From Desmospora profundinema (GTDB lineage Bacteria; Bacillota; Bacilli; Thermoactinomycetales; DSM-45169), in assembly GCF_031454155.1 (NCBI RefSeq), contig NZ_JAVDQG010000001.1, forward strand, positions 248,001 to 312,000: DNA of 64,000 nt, given 5' to 3'. The position numbers were made by a program, and so were the translations under genes. The notes beneath the pieces are model-generated. The model was not told where the DNA came from, searched no databases, and saw nothing but the letters and a program-made list of their open reading frames with translations. This document shows positions 51,750 through 59,698 of this stretch, piece by piece; the stretch's first letter is position 1, and the number at the start of each line of letters is the position of its first letter.

Positions 51750-53039
51750 GTGCTGACGACCATAAGCAAACTTTCCACTCATGAAGGAGAAAAGGTGAGG
51801 TTGGGCGCCTGGCTTTACAACAAACGCTCCAGCGGTAAAATTCTCTTTTTGCAGCTTCGGGATGGAACCGGCTTTATCCAGGGTGTGCTTTTGAAAAAAC
51901 AAGTGGAACCAGCTGTCTGGGAGCAGGCAAAGGAGTTGCCGCAAGAGAGTTCTCTGTACGTGGAAGGCACGGTTCGTGCCGATGAGCGGGCACCCAGCGG
52001 TTATGAGTTGGACGTGACAGGCTTGGAAGTAATCCAGGCTGCCGACGAATATCCGATTGCTTTGAAAGAGCACGGAGTCGAGTTTTTGATGGATCATCGT
52101 CATTTGTGGATCCGCTCTCCCCGCCAACGGGCGATCCTGCGAATCCGCGCCGAAATTATCCGCCAAATTCAGGATTGGTTGGATCGGGAGCAGTTTACCC
52201 TGGTGGATCCTCCCGTGCTAACCCCTTCTTCCTGCGAGGGAACGACCAATCTGTTCCACACTAAATATTTCGACGAAGACGCCTACCTGACACAGAGTGG
52301 TCAGTTATATATGGAAGCGGCTGCAATGGCGTTAGGGCGGGTGTACTCCTTTGGTCCTACATTCCGTGCCGAAAAATCAAAAACCCGTCGCCACCTGATC
52401 GAGTTTTGGATGATCGAGCCGGAGATGGCTTTCGTCGATCATGATCAGAGCCTTCAAGTGCAGGAAGGCCTCCTTTCTCATGTGGTGCAAGCGGTCCTGC
52501 AAAATTGCGCCGTTGAGCTGGAGGTATTGGGACGGGACACGGCTGCTCTGGCCAATGTGAAGGCACCGTTTCCGCGGATCACCTATGATGAAGCGGTGGA
52601 GCTGCTTCGACGGGAAGGGATGCCGTTTGAGTGGGGGGAGGACTTTGGGGCTCCCCATGAAACAAAGATCGCGGAAAGCTTTGATCGGCCCGTATTTATT
52701 ACGCATTATCCGACTGAGGTAAAAGCGTTTTATATGAAACCGGATCCCGAGCGTCCGGAAGTGGCGCTTTGCGCCGATTTGATCGCTCCAGAAGGTTATG
52801 GGGAGATCATAGGCGGCAGCCAGCGGATTGACGATCCGAAATTGCTGGAACAACGCTTCGAAGAACACGAGCTTCCGTTGGAAGCGTATGGTTGGTATAT
52901 GGATCTTCGTAAATACGGCAGTGTTCCCCATTCCGGTTTTGGATTAGGTTTGGAACGGACTGTTGCCTGGATTTGTGGTCTGGACCACGTTCGGGAGACC
53001 ATTCCGTTCCCTCGTATGCTAAACCGTCTCTATCCCTGA
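51750..53039 (+). CDS. asnS: Asparaginyl-tRNA synthetase
   Basis: 429 residues, the Bacillus AsnRS length. OB-fold anticodon domain ([21 protein letters not shown]), class II motif 2 ([19 protein letters not shown]) and motif 3 ([13 protein letters not shown]) are present; the motif 2 context indicates AsnRS rather than AspRS. GTG 51750 is 7 nt after AAGAGGGG. The frame is open upstream to 51558, but that covers the promoter and leader repeats. dnaD follows as in Bacillus, after a terminator. Confidence 0.96.
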   Translation: MLTTISKLSTHEGEKVRLGAWLYNKRSSGKILFLQLRDGTGFIQGVLLKKQVEPAVWEQAKELPQESSLYVEGTVRADERAPSGYELDVTGLEVIQAADEYPIALKEHGVEFLMDHRHLWIRSPRQRAILRIRAEIIRQIQDWLDREQFTLVDPPVLTPSSCEGTTNLFHTKYFDEDAYLTQSGQLYMEAAAMALGRVYSFGPTFRAEKSKTRRHLIEFWMIEPEMAFVDHDQSLQVQEGLLSHVVQAVLQNCAVELEVLGRDTAALANVKAPFPRITYDEAVELLRREGMPFEWGEDFGAPHETKIAESFDRPVFITHYPTEVKAFYMKPDPERPEVALCADLIAPEGYGEIIGGSQRIDDPKLLEQRFEEHELPLEAYGWYMDLRKYGSVPHSGFGLGLERTVAWICGLDHVRETIPFPRMLNRLYP

Positions 53040-53059
53040 TGGCATGTTTTGCTGGAAGC

Positions 53060-53090
53060 AGCCCCGGTGTGACTGCACCGGGGCTCTCGT
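53060..53090 (+). terminator. Rho-independent terminator after asnS
   Basis: AGCCCCGGTG/CACCGGGGCT stem, loop TGACTG, then CTCGTTTCC and T5; the T tract is offset. Confidence 0.78.
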
Positions 53091-53128
53091 TTCCTTTTTC
53101 AAGTCTTTTTTTCATCAGGGACGGTTGA

Positions 53129-53134
53129 TATAGT
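53129..53134 (+). promoter_or_regulatory. Possible -10 box of dnaD
   Basis: TATAGT; the region 17 bp upstream is a T run without a good -35. Position just before the dnaD leader element favours it. Confidence 0.35.
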
Positions 53135-53148
53135 GAAGGTGAGAGGTG

Positions 53149-53197
53149 GATGCCCTTTCAAGGACGGCGAATGGGGAGGGACTTCACCCAAAGGAGT
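53149..53197 (+). repeat. Leader element before dnaD
   Basis: Stem CCCTTTC (53153-53159) pairs with GGGAGGG (53174-53180), 7 bp with two G-T pairs, around AAGGACGGCGAATG; then GGG-ACTTCA-CCC and the Shine-Dalgarno AAAGGAG. Confidence 0.75.
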
Positions 53198-53205
53198 AGA
53201 TGCCA

Positions 53206-53934
53206 ATGGACCGCAAATGGTCTCCGCACGCGGTGCTCGTGGACATGCTGCGTCGGGGTTCGACGTCTGTTCCAGTAATGTTGTTTACGGAATATCGCAG
53301 ACTGGGATTGACGGAAGGGGAAGTGATGCTCCTGATGCACATTCTCGTGTTTCAGGAAAAAGAGGGGACGCCATTTCCTACGGTCAGTCAGCTGGAAGAG
53401 CGGATGAGCACATCCGCGGAACAAATCGTTCAATGGTTGCAAAAGCTGGTTCGGGGTGGATTCTTGTCCATCGAGGAATCGGTCAATCAGGACGGGTTGA
53501 GAAGTGAACGATACTCGCTGGCACCGCTTCTGCAACAGTTGGCTGCTTCCTATCTGGACAGGGAACCGGAGGGGGCGGATGAAGCGGTAGAAGAGGCATA
53601 CGATAACTTGTTCCAACTCTTTGAACGGGAATTTGGACGCCCTTTGTCACCGATGGAATGTGAAACGCTGACACAGTGGCTGGATGAGGACCGTCACCCG
53701 GAGTCACTAATCGCTGCCGCCCTGCGAGAAGCGGTATTTTGTGGGAAATTAAGTTGTCGCTACGTGGACCGTATATTGTTGGAGTGGCAACGAAATCAAG
53801 TGAAAACACCGGAAGAAGCGGTAGAATTTTCCCGTAAGTTTCGAAATAGAGGATTGCTATATCAATCCGAGAGTGGGCGAGAAAAGGAAGGAAGTTCTTC
53901 TTTTTCTTTCTACAATTGGGTCAATCAAGGATGA
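53206..53934 (+). CDS. dnaD: DNA replication initiation protein DnaD
   Basis: 242 residues (Bacillus DnaD 232). N-terminal winged helix (about 30-110) and a C-terminal DnaB/DnaD domain (about 130-215) with the YxxxIL-W pattern (YVDRILLEWQ). It helps load the replicative helicase during initiation and restart. ATG 53206 lies 9 nt after AAAGGAG; ATG 53200 is too close. Located after asnS as in Bacillus, but nth does not follow here. Confidence 0.92.
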   Translation: MDRKWSPHAVLVDMLRRGSTSVPVMLFTEYRRLGLTEGEVMLLMHILVFQEKEGTPFPTVSQLEERMSTSAEQIVQWLQKLVRGGFLSIEESVNQDGLRSERYSLAPLLQQLAASYLDREPEGADEAVEEAYDNLFQLFEREFGRPLSPMECETLTQWLDEDRHPESLIAAALREAVFCGKLSCRYVDRILLEWQRNQVKTPEEAVEFSRKFRNRGLLYQSESGREKEGSSSFSFYNWVNQG

Positions 53935-53939
53935 CGGAG

Positions 53940-53970
53940 AGCCTGACGGGCTTTTTCGTCTATTTTTTTT
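53940..53970 (+). terminator. Weak terminator after dnaD
   Basis: Short AGCC/GGCT stem with T runs at 53952-53956 and 53963-53970. Confidence 0.55.
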
Positions 53971-54041
53971 GCAATCGGGCGTTTGTGTTACGTACCTCTG
54001 AGTTTCTACGCATATGATGGCAGGGACAGGAGGGATCAGGG

Positions 54042-56318
54042 TTGTCTAACTTTGATGTGGGGGTTATGATCAGCCGTCGTGTGTTCGGGGATTGTTTGAG
54101 GGAGACATCCCCTTATGAATCATTGGCTTTATATGACGAGGGGGGGCGGAAAGAGGGTTTTTCCCCGGTGTTTTTTACTATCGATCAAATTCGTTTCGCC
54201 GATTGGACGGTGAATGGTGTCATACGGGACGGGACAGGCTGCTTCCGGTGGAAACGCGTACCGTTGCCCCGCCTGATTCACAATCGGATAAAGCCTATGA
54301 TTCACACGCCAGCTCTGACCCGATTGCAACGATGGCCGGGTACCACCTTGTTTAACGGAGAAAATCGATTGGATAAATGGCGGGTGGACCGCATTCTGCG
54401 AAAAAACCCTGATTTGGCCCAACGTTTGCCGGAAACGGCTCTCGCTTCACAAGAAGAGATGATTCGCTTGCTGGACACCTATGGCTCCGTCTATGTGAAG
54501 CCGCGAGATCGCAGCTTGGGATTAGGGATTCTAAGGGTGGATCGGGTTGGAAAGACGGGGAAAGTGAAAGTGGTGGAAGCGAATGGGAGCCGTGGTGAGA
54601 TCGGATCTCTGTCCTCCTTCTGCAAAATCTTCCGAGTGGTAGGGAAAAGACCTTTTTATCTGATCCAGCAAGCCATTCCGCTGGTGGAGGAGGACGGGTG
54701 CCCAGTCGATTTACGGGTTACTGTACAACGGGATGGTACGGGAGAATGGCAGGTAAGCGGAATGGTCGCCAAGAAAGGCCTCCGTTACGGGATTGTCACC
54801 AACGTGGCGGCGGGAGGGGTGGCAGTAAAAATCGATCCGGTGTTGAAGACGGCGTTTCCCGATTCGGAACGACGGGAGCAAGTCCGGAAGCATGTCGTAG
54901 AAACGGCTGTGGCAGCAGCTCGACAATTATCCCGAAAGGTCCCGTATTTAGCTGACCTCGGAATGGATATCGGGGTGGATAGAGAGGGGAATGTTTGGAT
55001 TATCGAGGTGAACGGCCGTGATCTCCGGATCACGTTTCGTCATGCAAAGGAATTGGAAATTTGGCGAGATACTTTTCACAAACCGATGCAGTATGCAGCC
55101 TACTTATTAAATCATACAAAGCGGGCGGCTGGAAGCGACACTGCATTTCTCACCCCCGGTTCACTACGTATGAAAGGGAAGCGATCAGGATCGGTGGAAA
55201 CTGCTGTACGGCATCTAGCGGAGGCTTTGTCCAAGAACGACACGGTGTATGTGATCGGTAAGGGAGTGGCCGATTTGGGAGAGGCTATGGGGATAGAGGT
55301 TCGTTCCCCGAATACTCGCGGGTACTTGGAGGGAGCATTGGGGGAGTTGAAACGGTTGAGTCCCCGATGGGTGCAAGTAGAAAACCGCCCCACCTTTGTG
55401 CCCCATGTGAAAAGGATTTGTCCGGATGCTAAGGTGGTTCTCTCTCTCCATTCAGACCGTTATTTGATGCCGCCGCACCTGGAAACGAAGAAACGCGCCC
55501 GTTTTTTGTCAATTTGTGATGGGGTCCTGACCAACAGTCAGTTTCTGAAAAATCGCCTGCTTCGATGGGTGCCCGAATTGGAAGGGCGGGTGAAGACTCT
55601 GCCGTTGGGGGTAGATTTGAAGCGCTTTTTGCCGCGGGAGGATCCCCTTTCCATGGAACGCAGGAAACGGATGAGGAAACGGTGGGGAATCCGTGAATCG
55701 GACCGTTTACTATTATTTGTGGGGCGTTGGATTCCGCAAAAAGGGATCCACCATCTGCTCAAAGCTTTGCCCAAGATCATTCAACACGAATCCAACATCC
55801 GCCTAGTCATCGTTGGGGGGAGTCACTATGGCAAAAATCTAGAGACCCACTATGTACGATACGTAAAAAAACTGGCAAAACCCCTGGGGGATATTGTGAG
55901 TTGGATGCCTTTTATTCCACATATGGATATTCCCAAATGTTACGCGGCAGCGGATTTGTTGGTGGTTCCATCTACGGGAAGTGAAGCGTTCGGTTTGGTT
56001 AATCTGGAGGGAATGGCTTCTTCCTTGCCAGTGGTTTCGGTTCGTACCGGCGGGATACCAGAAGTGGTAGAGGACGGGAAGACGGGGATTCTGGTGGATC
56101 CGGCACCGCAACATCTCCCGAAAGCTCTTGCAGATGCTTGCAGTCGATTGTTATCCGACCCCGATAAAATGAAAGATATGGGTAAAAATGGACAAAAACG
56201 AGCGGAACAGTTTGGTTGGAGCCATGTAGCGGAGCAGTGGGTACGATTGCGGAGTGATTGGGAGAAGACCCGCTTTCACGTTCAGCTTTCTGATCTCGGG
56301 GTAAAGCGCTTCTGTTAA
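54042..56318 (+). CDS. YheC/YheD-type ATP-grasp ligase fused to GT4 glycosyltransferase (spore-coat type)
   Basis: 758 residues. Residues about 1-365 match YheC/YheD ATP-grasp proteins (spore coat associated): NGENRLDKWRVDRIL, YVKPRDRSLGLGI (about 150), FYLIQQAIPLVEEDG, PVDLRVTVQRDGTGEW and DLGMDIGVDREGNVWIIEVNGR with the metal-binding asparagine. Residues about 390-745 are a GT4 glycosyltransferase: NSQFLKNRLL, LPLGVDLKRFLP, FVGRWIPQKGIHHLL and the donor-site EX7E in EAFGLVNLE. The closest cotS-locus relatives are separate proteins. TTG 54042 is 8 nt after AGGAGG. A predicted bifunctional enzyme for an amino-acid/sugar polymer of the spore surface; the product is unknown. Confidence 0.85.
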   Translation: MSNFDVGVMISRRVFGDCLRETSPYESLALYDEGGRKEGFSPVFFTIDQIRFADWTVNGVIRDGTGCFRWKRVPLPRLIHNRIKPMIHTPALTRLQRWPGTTLFNGENRLDKWRVDRILRKNPDLAQRLPETALASQEEMIRLLDTYGSVYVKPRDRSLGLGILRVDRVGKTGKVKVVEANGSRGEIGSLSSFCKIFRVVGKRPFYLIQQAIPLVEEDGCPVDLRVTVQRDGTGEWQVSGMVAKKGLRYGIVTNVAAGGVAVKIDPVLKTAFPDSERREQVRKHVVETAVAAARQLSRKVPYLADLGMDIGVDREGNVWIIEVNGRDLRITFRHAKELEIWRDTFHKPMQYAAYLLNHTKRAAGSDTAFLTPGSLRMKGKRSGSVETAVRHLAEALSKNDTVYVIGKGVADLGEAMGIEVRSPNTRGYLEGALGELKRLSPRWVQVENRPTFVPHVKRICPDAKVVLSLHSDRYLMPPHLETKKRARFLSICDGVLTNSQFLKNRLLRWVPELEGRVKTLPLGVDLKRFLPREDPLSMERRKRMRKRWGIRESDRLLLFVGRWIPQKGIHHLLKALPKIIQHESNIRLVIVGGSHYGKNLETHYVRYVKKLAKPLGDIVSWMPFIPHMDIPKCYAAADLLVVPSTGSEAFGLVNLEGMASSLPVVSVRTGGIPEVVEDGKTGILVDPAPQHLPKALADACSRLLSDPDKMKDMGKNGQKRAEQFGWSHVAEQWVRLRSDWEKTRFHVQLSDLGVKRFC

Positions 56319-56382
56319 GAGGTGCTTACCCCTTTTTGCATGTAATCATACATAAGATGTAAGGGAAATTAACAAAAAAGTA

Positions 56383-56412
56383 TTGCGCTTTTTACGGGGG
56401 TCATGGTATTAT
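56383..56412 (+). promoter_or_regulatory. Sigma-A promoter of amt
   Basis: TTGCGC (56383-56388), 18-bp spacer, TATTAT (56407-56412). Confidence 0.65.
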
Positions 56413-56422
56413 ACAAAACAAA

Positions 56423-56439
56423 TGTTAGATAACATCACA
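56423..56439. promoter_or_regulatory. GlnR/TnrA box at the amt start site
   Basis: TGTTA-GATAACA-TCACA fits TGTNA-N7-TNACA exactly. It lies just downstream of the -10 box, around +5 to +20, where GlnR binding would repress. Confidence 0.88.
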
Positions 56440-56470
56440 TTAAACATCATGAGAGGTCAGGTGATCCGAT

Positions 56471-57742
56471 TTGGAAGGTGTTCAATTGTCCATCGATGCA
56501 GTCTGGATCATGCTTTGTGCTATTCTTGTTATTTTTATGCAAGCCGGTTTTGCTCTGTTGGAAGCCGGGTCCACCCGGATGAAAAACGCGGGTCACGTGG
56601 CTGGCAAACAAATGCTGAGCTTTTCCTTGGTCGGTTTGGTTTTTTGGGCAGTAGGATACGGCGTCGCATTCGGAGACAGCAATGGGGTGTTCGGCACCTC
56701 GGGCTGGTTCCTTAACTTTCCGGCCGTTGAAGGAGAAATTCCGCTGGAAATTTCCTTCCTGTTCCAAATGGCATTTGCAGCAGTTGCAGCTGCAATCGCC
56801 TGGGGAGGATTTGCAGAGCGGGCCAAGCTGAGTGTGTACGTCATCTTCGGGATCTTGTTCACGGCTGTGATTTATCCGGTGGTCGCCCATTGGGTCTGGG
56901 GTGACGGCGGTTGGTTGGAAGCGCTTGGGAAACAGGATTTCGCCGGATCCACCGTGGTTCACCTGCAAGGGGGAATCGCAGCATTGGTGGCCACGTTGCT
57001 GTTGGGGCCCCGGATCGGGAAATTTACTTCCGACGGAAAACCAAACGCCATTCCAGGTCACAACCAAGTGTACACCGTGCTGGGTGTTGCCATCATCTGG
57101 CTGGGATGGTTCGGATTTAATCCTGGCAGCACACTGGAAGCTGGAGACGGATTTTTCGGTTATGTCGCACTGACGACTTATTTGGCTGCGGCGGCGGGTG
57201 CCCTGGCTGCCCTGGCGACGGTAAAGGGCGTATTGGGTAAAGCGGATGTTCCGATGATGTTAAATGGCATATTGGCCGGTTTGGTGGCCATTACGGCAGC
57301 CTGTGCCTTTGTCGAACCCTGGGCAGCGGTATTGGTGGGTGCGATTGCCGGATCGTTGACGGTGTTTACGTCCCTGTACTTTGAGAAAAAGGGTATTGAC
57401 GATCCGATTTACGCGTTCTCCGTTCACGGTGTCGCCGGGATCTGGGGAACACTGTCCACAGGGTTTTTCGCTTCCCCCCGCCTGGTTGAAATCGCTGGTG
57501 CAGGGCAAGCCGGACTCTTCTACGGCGGCGGTTTCACCCAGCTGGGCGTTCAGGCGTTGGGAGTGGCTGTGGCAGGGTTGTATGTAGCCGTTGCTTCTTT
57601 CATTATCCTGTGGGTGTTGGATAAAACGATTGGTTTGCGTGTAACTGAGGAAGATGAAGTGATGGGTCTTGATTTGAGTGAACACGGCTCCTATGGTTAT
57701 CCTGAGCAGATGAAGCAGGAACCCGGTACGGTCAAAGGATAA
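56471..57742 (+). CDS. amt: Ammonium transporter (Amt family)
   Basis: 423 residues, eleven predicted membrane helices. Amt landmarks include FALLEAGSTRMKNA (about 24-37), HWVWGDGGWL, DFAGSTVVHLQGG (about 157-169) and the pore-histidine region FSVHGVAGIWGT (about 316). It imports ammonium/ammonia. TTG 56471 or TTG 56486 is the start; both have modest ribosome sites. No glnK/PII gene follows, unlike many amt operons. The GlnR box makes it nitrogen regulated with glnRA. Confidence 0.93.
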   Translation: MEGVQLSIDAVWIMLCAILVIFMQAGFALLEAGSTRMKNAGHVAGKQMLSFSLVGLVFWAVGYGVAFGDSNGVFGTSGWFLNFPAVEGEIPLEISFLFQMAFAAVAAAIAWGGFAERAKLSVYVIFGILFTAVIYPVVAHWVWGDGGWLEALGKQDFAGSTVVHLQGGIAALVATLLLGPRIGKFTSDGKPNAIPGHNQVYTVLGVAIIWLGWFGFNPGSTLEAGDGFFGYVALTTYLAAAAGALAALATVKGVLGKADVPMMLNGILAGLVAITAACAFVEPWAAVLVGAIAGSLTVFTSLYFEKKGIDDPIYAFSVHGVAGIWGTLSTGFFASPRLVEIAGAGQAGLFYGGGFTQLGVQALGVAVAGLYVAVASFIILWVLDKTIGLRVTEEDEVMGLDLSEHGSYGYPEQMKQEPGTVKG

Positions 57743-57755
57743 GCGCTCTAATCAA

Positions 57756-57775
57756 GGAAGGGGGAATCCCCTTCC
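57756..57775 (+). promoter_or_regulatory. Hairpin between amt and the nucleotidyltransferase gene
   Basis: Perfect GGAAGGGG/CCCCTTCC stem with GAAT loop and no T tract directly after it. Possible attenuator or mRNA-stability hairpin. Confidence 0.45.
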
Positions 57776-57803
57776 TATACCCATTTTGGTTGGGGGGAAG
57801 ACG

Positions 57804-58811
57804 ATGAATCCGGCTTTTTGGCTGGAACAACACCGTGGTTGGGGCCGATGGGTAAAGGAGTGTTTGGATGAGAACGGCGAAGTCATCGGGATCCAGAGCG
57901 CTCTCCAAGCTAAACATGACCACCTTTATCAGCAAGTGTGGGAGTGGGCGGCTAACCAGGCGCGATCCAAAGGTGATTTCGTACCTTCGTCCGGTTCCTG
58001 GTTTATGATGGGAAGTGCCGGCAGGGAAGAGGCACCGTTGTGGACCGATCAGGATCATGGGATCTTGTTGGCTGATGATGAGGACCGGGAAAGGGTGACT
58101 GCCTTTACCCATCTGTTGGTGGAGGGCTTGCAGCAAGCAGGCTATCCCCGTTGTCCAGGCAAGGTGATGGCATCGGAATCGATTTGGCAGGGAACCCGCC
58201 GGGAGTGGAAAAGCCGCTTGGAAAAGTGGTTTGCGGGAAACAGCCGCGACGACGCTCGTTATCTGATGATTGCTGCCGATGCCCGTGTGGTGGCGGGAGA
58301 GAGGGAGTGGATCAAGGAGTGGCGGAACCATTTCTTTCAGTTGGCTTCCCGATATCCCCATGTGTTACGGCGGGAAGCGGACCGCCGTTCCCGCACTCCT
58401 TTGGGGCTATGGGGACGTCTTCACCGGGAGCGGTATGGAGTCCTTGCCGGGAAGGTGCCGATCAAGGAGGGAGGGTATCTCCTGATGGTGGATGCGTTGC
58501 GGCTGTGGTCGCTTGTTCACGAGGTGAAGGAAACTTCCACCCGTCAAAGGATCCGGGGAGTGGGAAATTGCCTCGGCTGGTCCCGGCAACGGGTGGAGGC
58601 CCTAACTGACGCGTTGGACGTCTTCCTGGAATTTCGCCTTTGCGGAAGTCTGGAAGAGGAGGGCAACCCCAATTATGTGGATCCGGCCCAGCATCCTTCT
58701 AAGCGGATTCAAAGGTTGAAAAAGGCTTTCTCTTTATCCCGGGATATTTGGCGGGAGGTTGGCCGTGATCTGGACCGCCTGGCTGCCGAAATAGGAGATC
58801 AGAGGTTATGA
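57804..58811 (+). CDS. DUF294 / GlnD-like putative nucleotidyltransferase
   Basis: 335 residues. The nucleotidyltransferase core motif is GSAGREEAPLWTDQDHGIL (about 66-84), the form seen in DUF294 proteins and in the uridylyltransferase domain of GlnD; the C-terminal half is helical (DUF294_C-like). No CBS or cyclic-nucleotide domain precedes it. ATG 57804 follows GGGGGGAAG. It overlaps the exonuclease gene (ATGA) and lies 61 bp after amt, hinting at nitrogen-related nucleotidylylation; that link is inference. Confidence 0.82.
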   Translation: MNPAFWLEQHRGWGRWVKECLDENGEVIGIQSALQAKHDHLYQQVWEWAANQARSKGDFVPSSGSWFMMGSAGREEAPLWTDQDHGILLADDEDRERVTAFTHLLVEGLQQAGYPRCPGKVMASESIWQGTRREWKSRLEKWFAGNSRDDARYLMIAADARVVAGEREWIKEWRNHFFQLASRYPHVLRREADRRSRTPLGLWGRLHRERYGVLAGKVPIKEGGYLLMVDALRLWSLVHEVKETSTRQRIRGVGNCLGWSRQRVEALTDALDVFLEFRLCGSLEEEGNPNYVDPAQHPSKRIQRLKKAFSLSRDIWREVGRDLDRLAAEIGDQRL

Positions 58812-59521
58812 ACGGGGGAAAGGATTGGTTCCGGTGGCTGCGGGATAGAGGATGGACCGCCGGAGCAAATCGGTCGTTTCAGCAGGAAGCATGGGTCCGT
58901 TCCCTGATTCAGGAGGCCAAGTCACAGCGACAGTTGTCCGTTCCCCTTCAAGAACTCACCTTTATCGTCGTCGACCTGGAAACCACGGGTTTTCGCCCGC
59001 ATCATGGGGATGAGATCATCGCAATCGGAGCGGTAAAGGTGGAAAAAGGAAAAGTGGTACCCGACAAGCGGTTTCATACCCTGGTGCGTCCCCAGGGGAA
59101 GATTCCAGATGTCGTTGTTCGCCTTACCGGCATTACCGAGGATGCGGTAAAGTCCGCCCCCTCCTTGGCGAATGCACTGCAGTCCTGGTTGGAGTTTACA
59201 GGGTCCAACATCTTGGTGGCTTATGGGGCCGGTTTGGATGCCTCTTTCCTGAAGGCGGGTTTGAAAAAAACATGGGGAGCCTCGTTGCAGCATCGTTTTT
59301 TGGATGTTTGGCTGCTGGCCCGCTGGTTGCACCCTAGCCTTCCCGACCACTCCCTGGAACGTCTGCTCCACCGCTACGGGATTGCCTTGCAAGGACGGCA
59401 TACGGCCGACGGGGATGCCTGGATGACCGCTCAATTGTGGGAAAAGATGCTGAACGATTTTCAGGATCACCACCTGGAAAACCTGGGTCAGTTGTATGCC
59501 GCACTCAACCAGTCACGGTAA
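58808..59521 (+). CDS. DnaQ-family 3'-5' exonuclease (DEDDh)
   Basis: 237 residues. ExoI DLETTGF (about 56), ExoII around AYGAGLDASFL (about 138) and ExoIII HTADGDAW (about 197) give a DEDDh active site. Such stand-alone exonucleases resemble DNA polymerase III epsilon. Exonucleases of this type often neighbour DUF294 proteins in other genomes (family knowledge). Overlap of 4 nt with the previous gene indicates translation coupling. A bidirectional terminator follows. Confidence 0.88.
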   Translation: MNGGKDWFRWLRDRGWTAGANRSFQQEAWVRSLIQEAKSQRQLSVPLQELTFIVVDLETTGFRPHHGDEIIAIGAVKVEKGKVVPDKRFHTLVRPQGKIPDVVVRLTGITEDAVKSAPSLANALQSWLEFTGSNILVAYGAGLDASFLKAGLKKTWGASLQHRFLDVWLLARWLHPSLPDHSLERLLHRYGIALQGRHTADGDAWMTAQLWEKMLNDFQDHHLENLGQLYAALNQSR

Positions 59522-59541
59522 CCACTCCAATAGAATTCAAA

Positions 59542-59575
59542 GAAACCGGCTCCTCACGGTGAGGAGCCGGTTTCT
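59542..59575. terminator. Terminator after the DnaQ-like gene
   Basis: GAAACCGGCTCCTC pairs with GAGGAGCCGGTTTC, giving a near-perfect long stem. Confidence 0.88.
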
Positions 59576-59609
59576 CATGGATCACATCCCAAAGATCAGG
59601 GGTTAATTT

Positions 59610-59631
59610 TAAACTAGTTTGTAATACAGAT
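59610..59631. repeat. TAAAC-NN-GTTTG repeat, copy 2
   Basis: TAAACTAGTTTGTAAT followed by ACAGAT; AAACTAGTTT is a perfect palindrome. It follows the MurF-like gene's terminator on the reverse strand, as copy 1 follows that of the CapA-like gene. Confidence 0.5.
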
Positions 59632-59639
59632 CGATGGAT

Positions 59640-59669
59640 AAAAAAGTGCCGCATCTAAACCAGACGCGG
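59640..59669 (-). terminator. Terminator of the MurF-like gene
   Basis: On the reverse strand CCGCGTCT pairs with AGATGCGG (one G-T), followed by CACTTTTTT. Confidence 0.8.
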
Positions 59670-59698
59670 AGAATTCGGCTGAATGACCAAAGCCCGCC

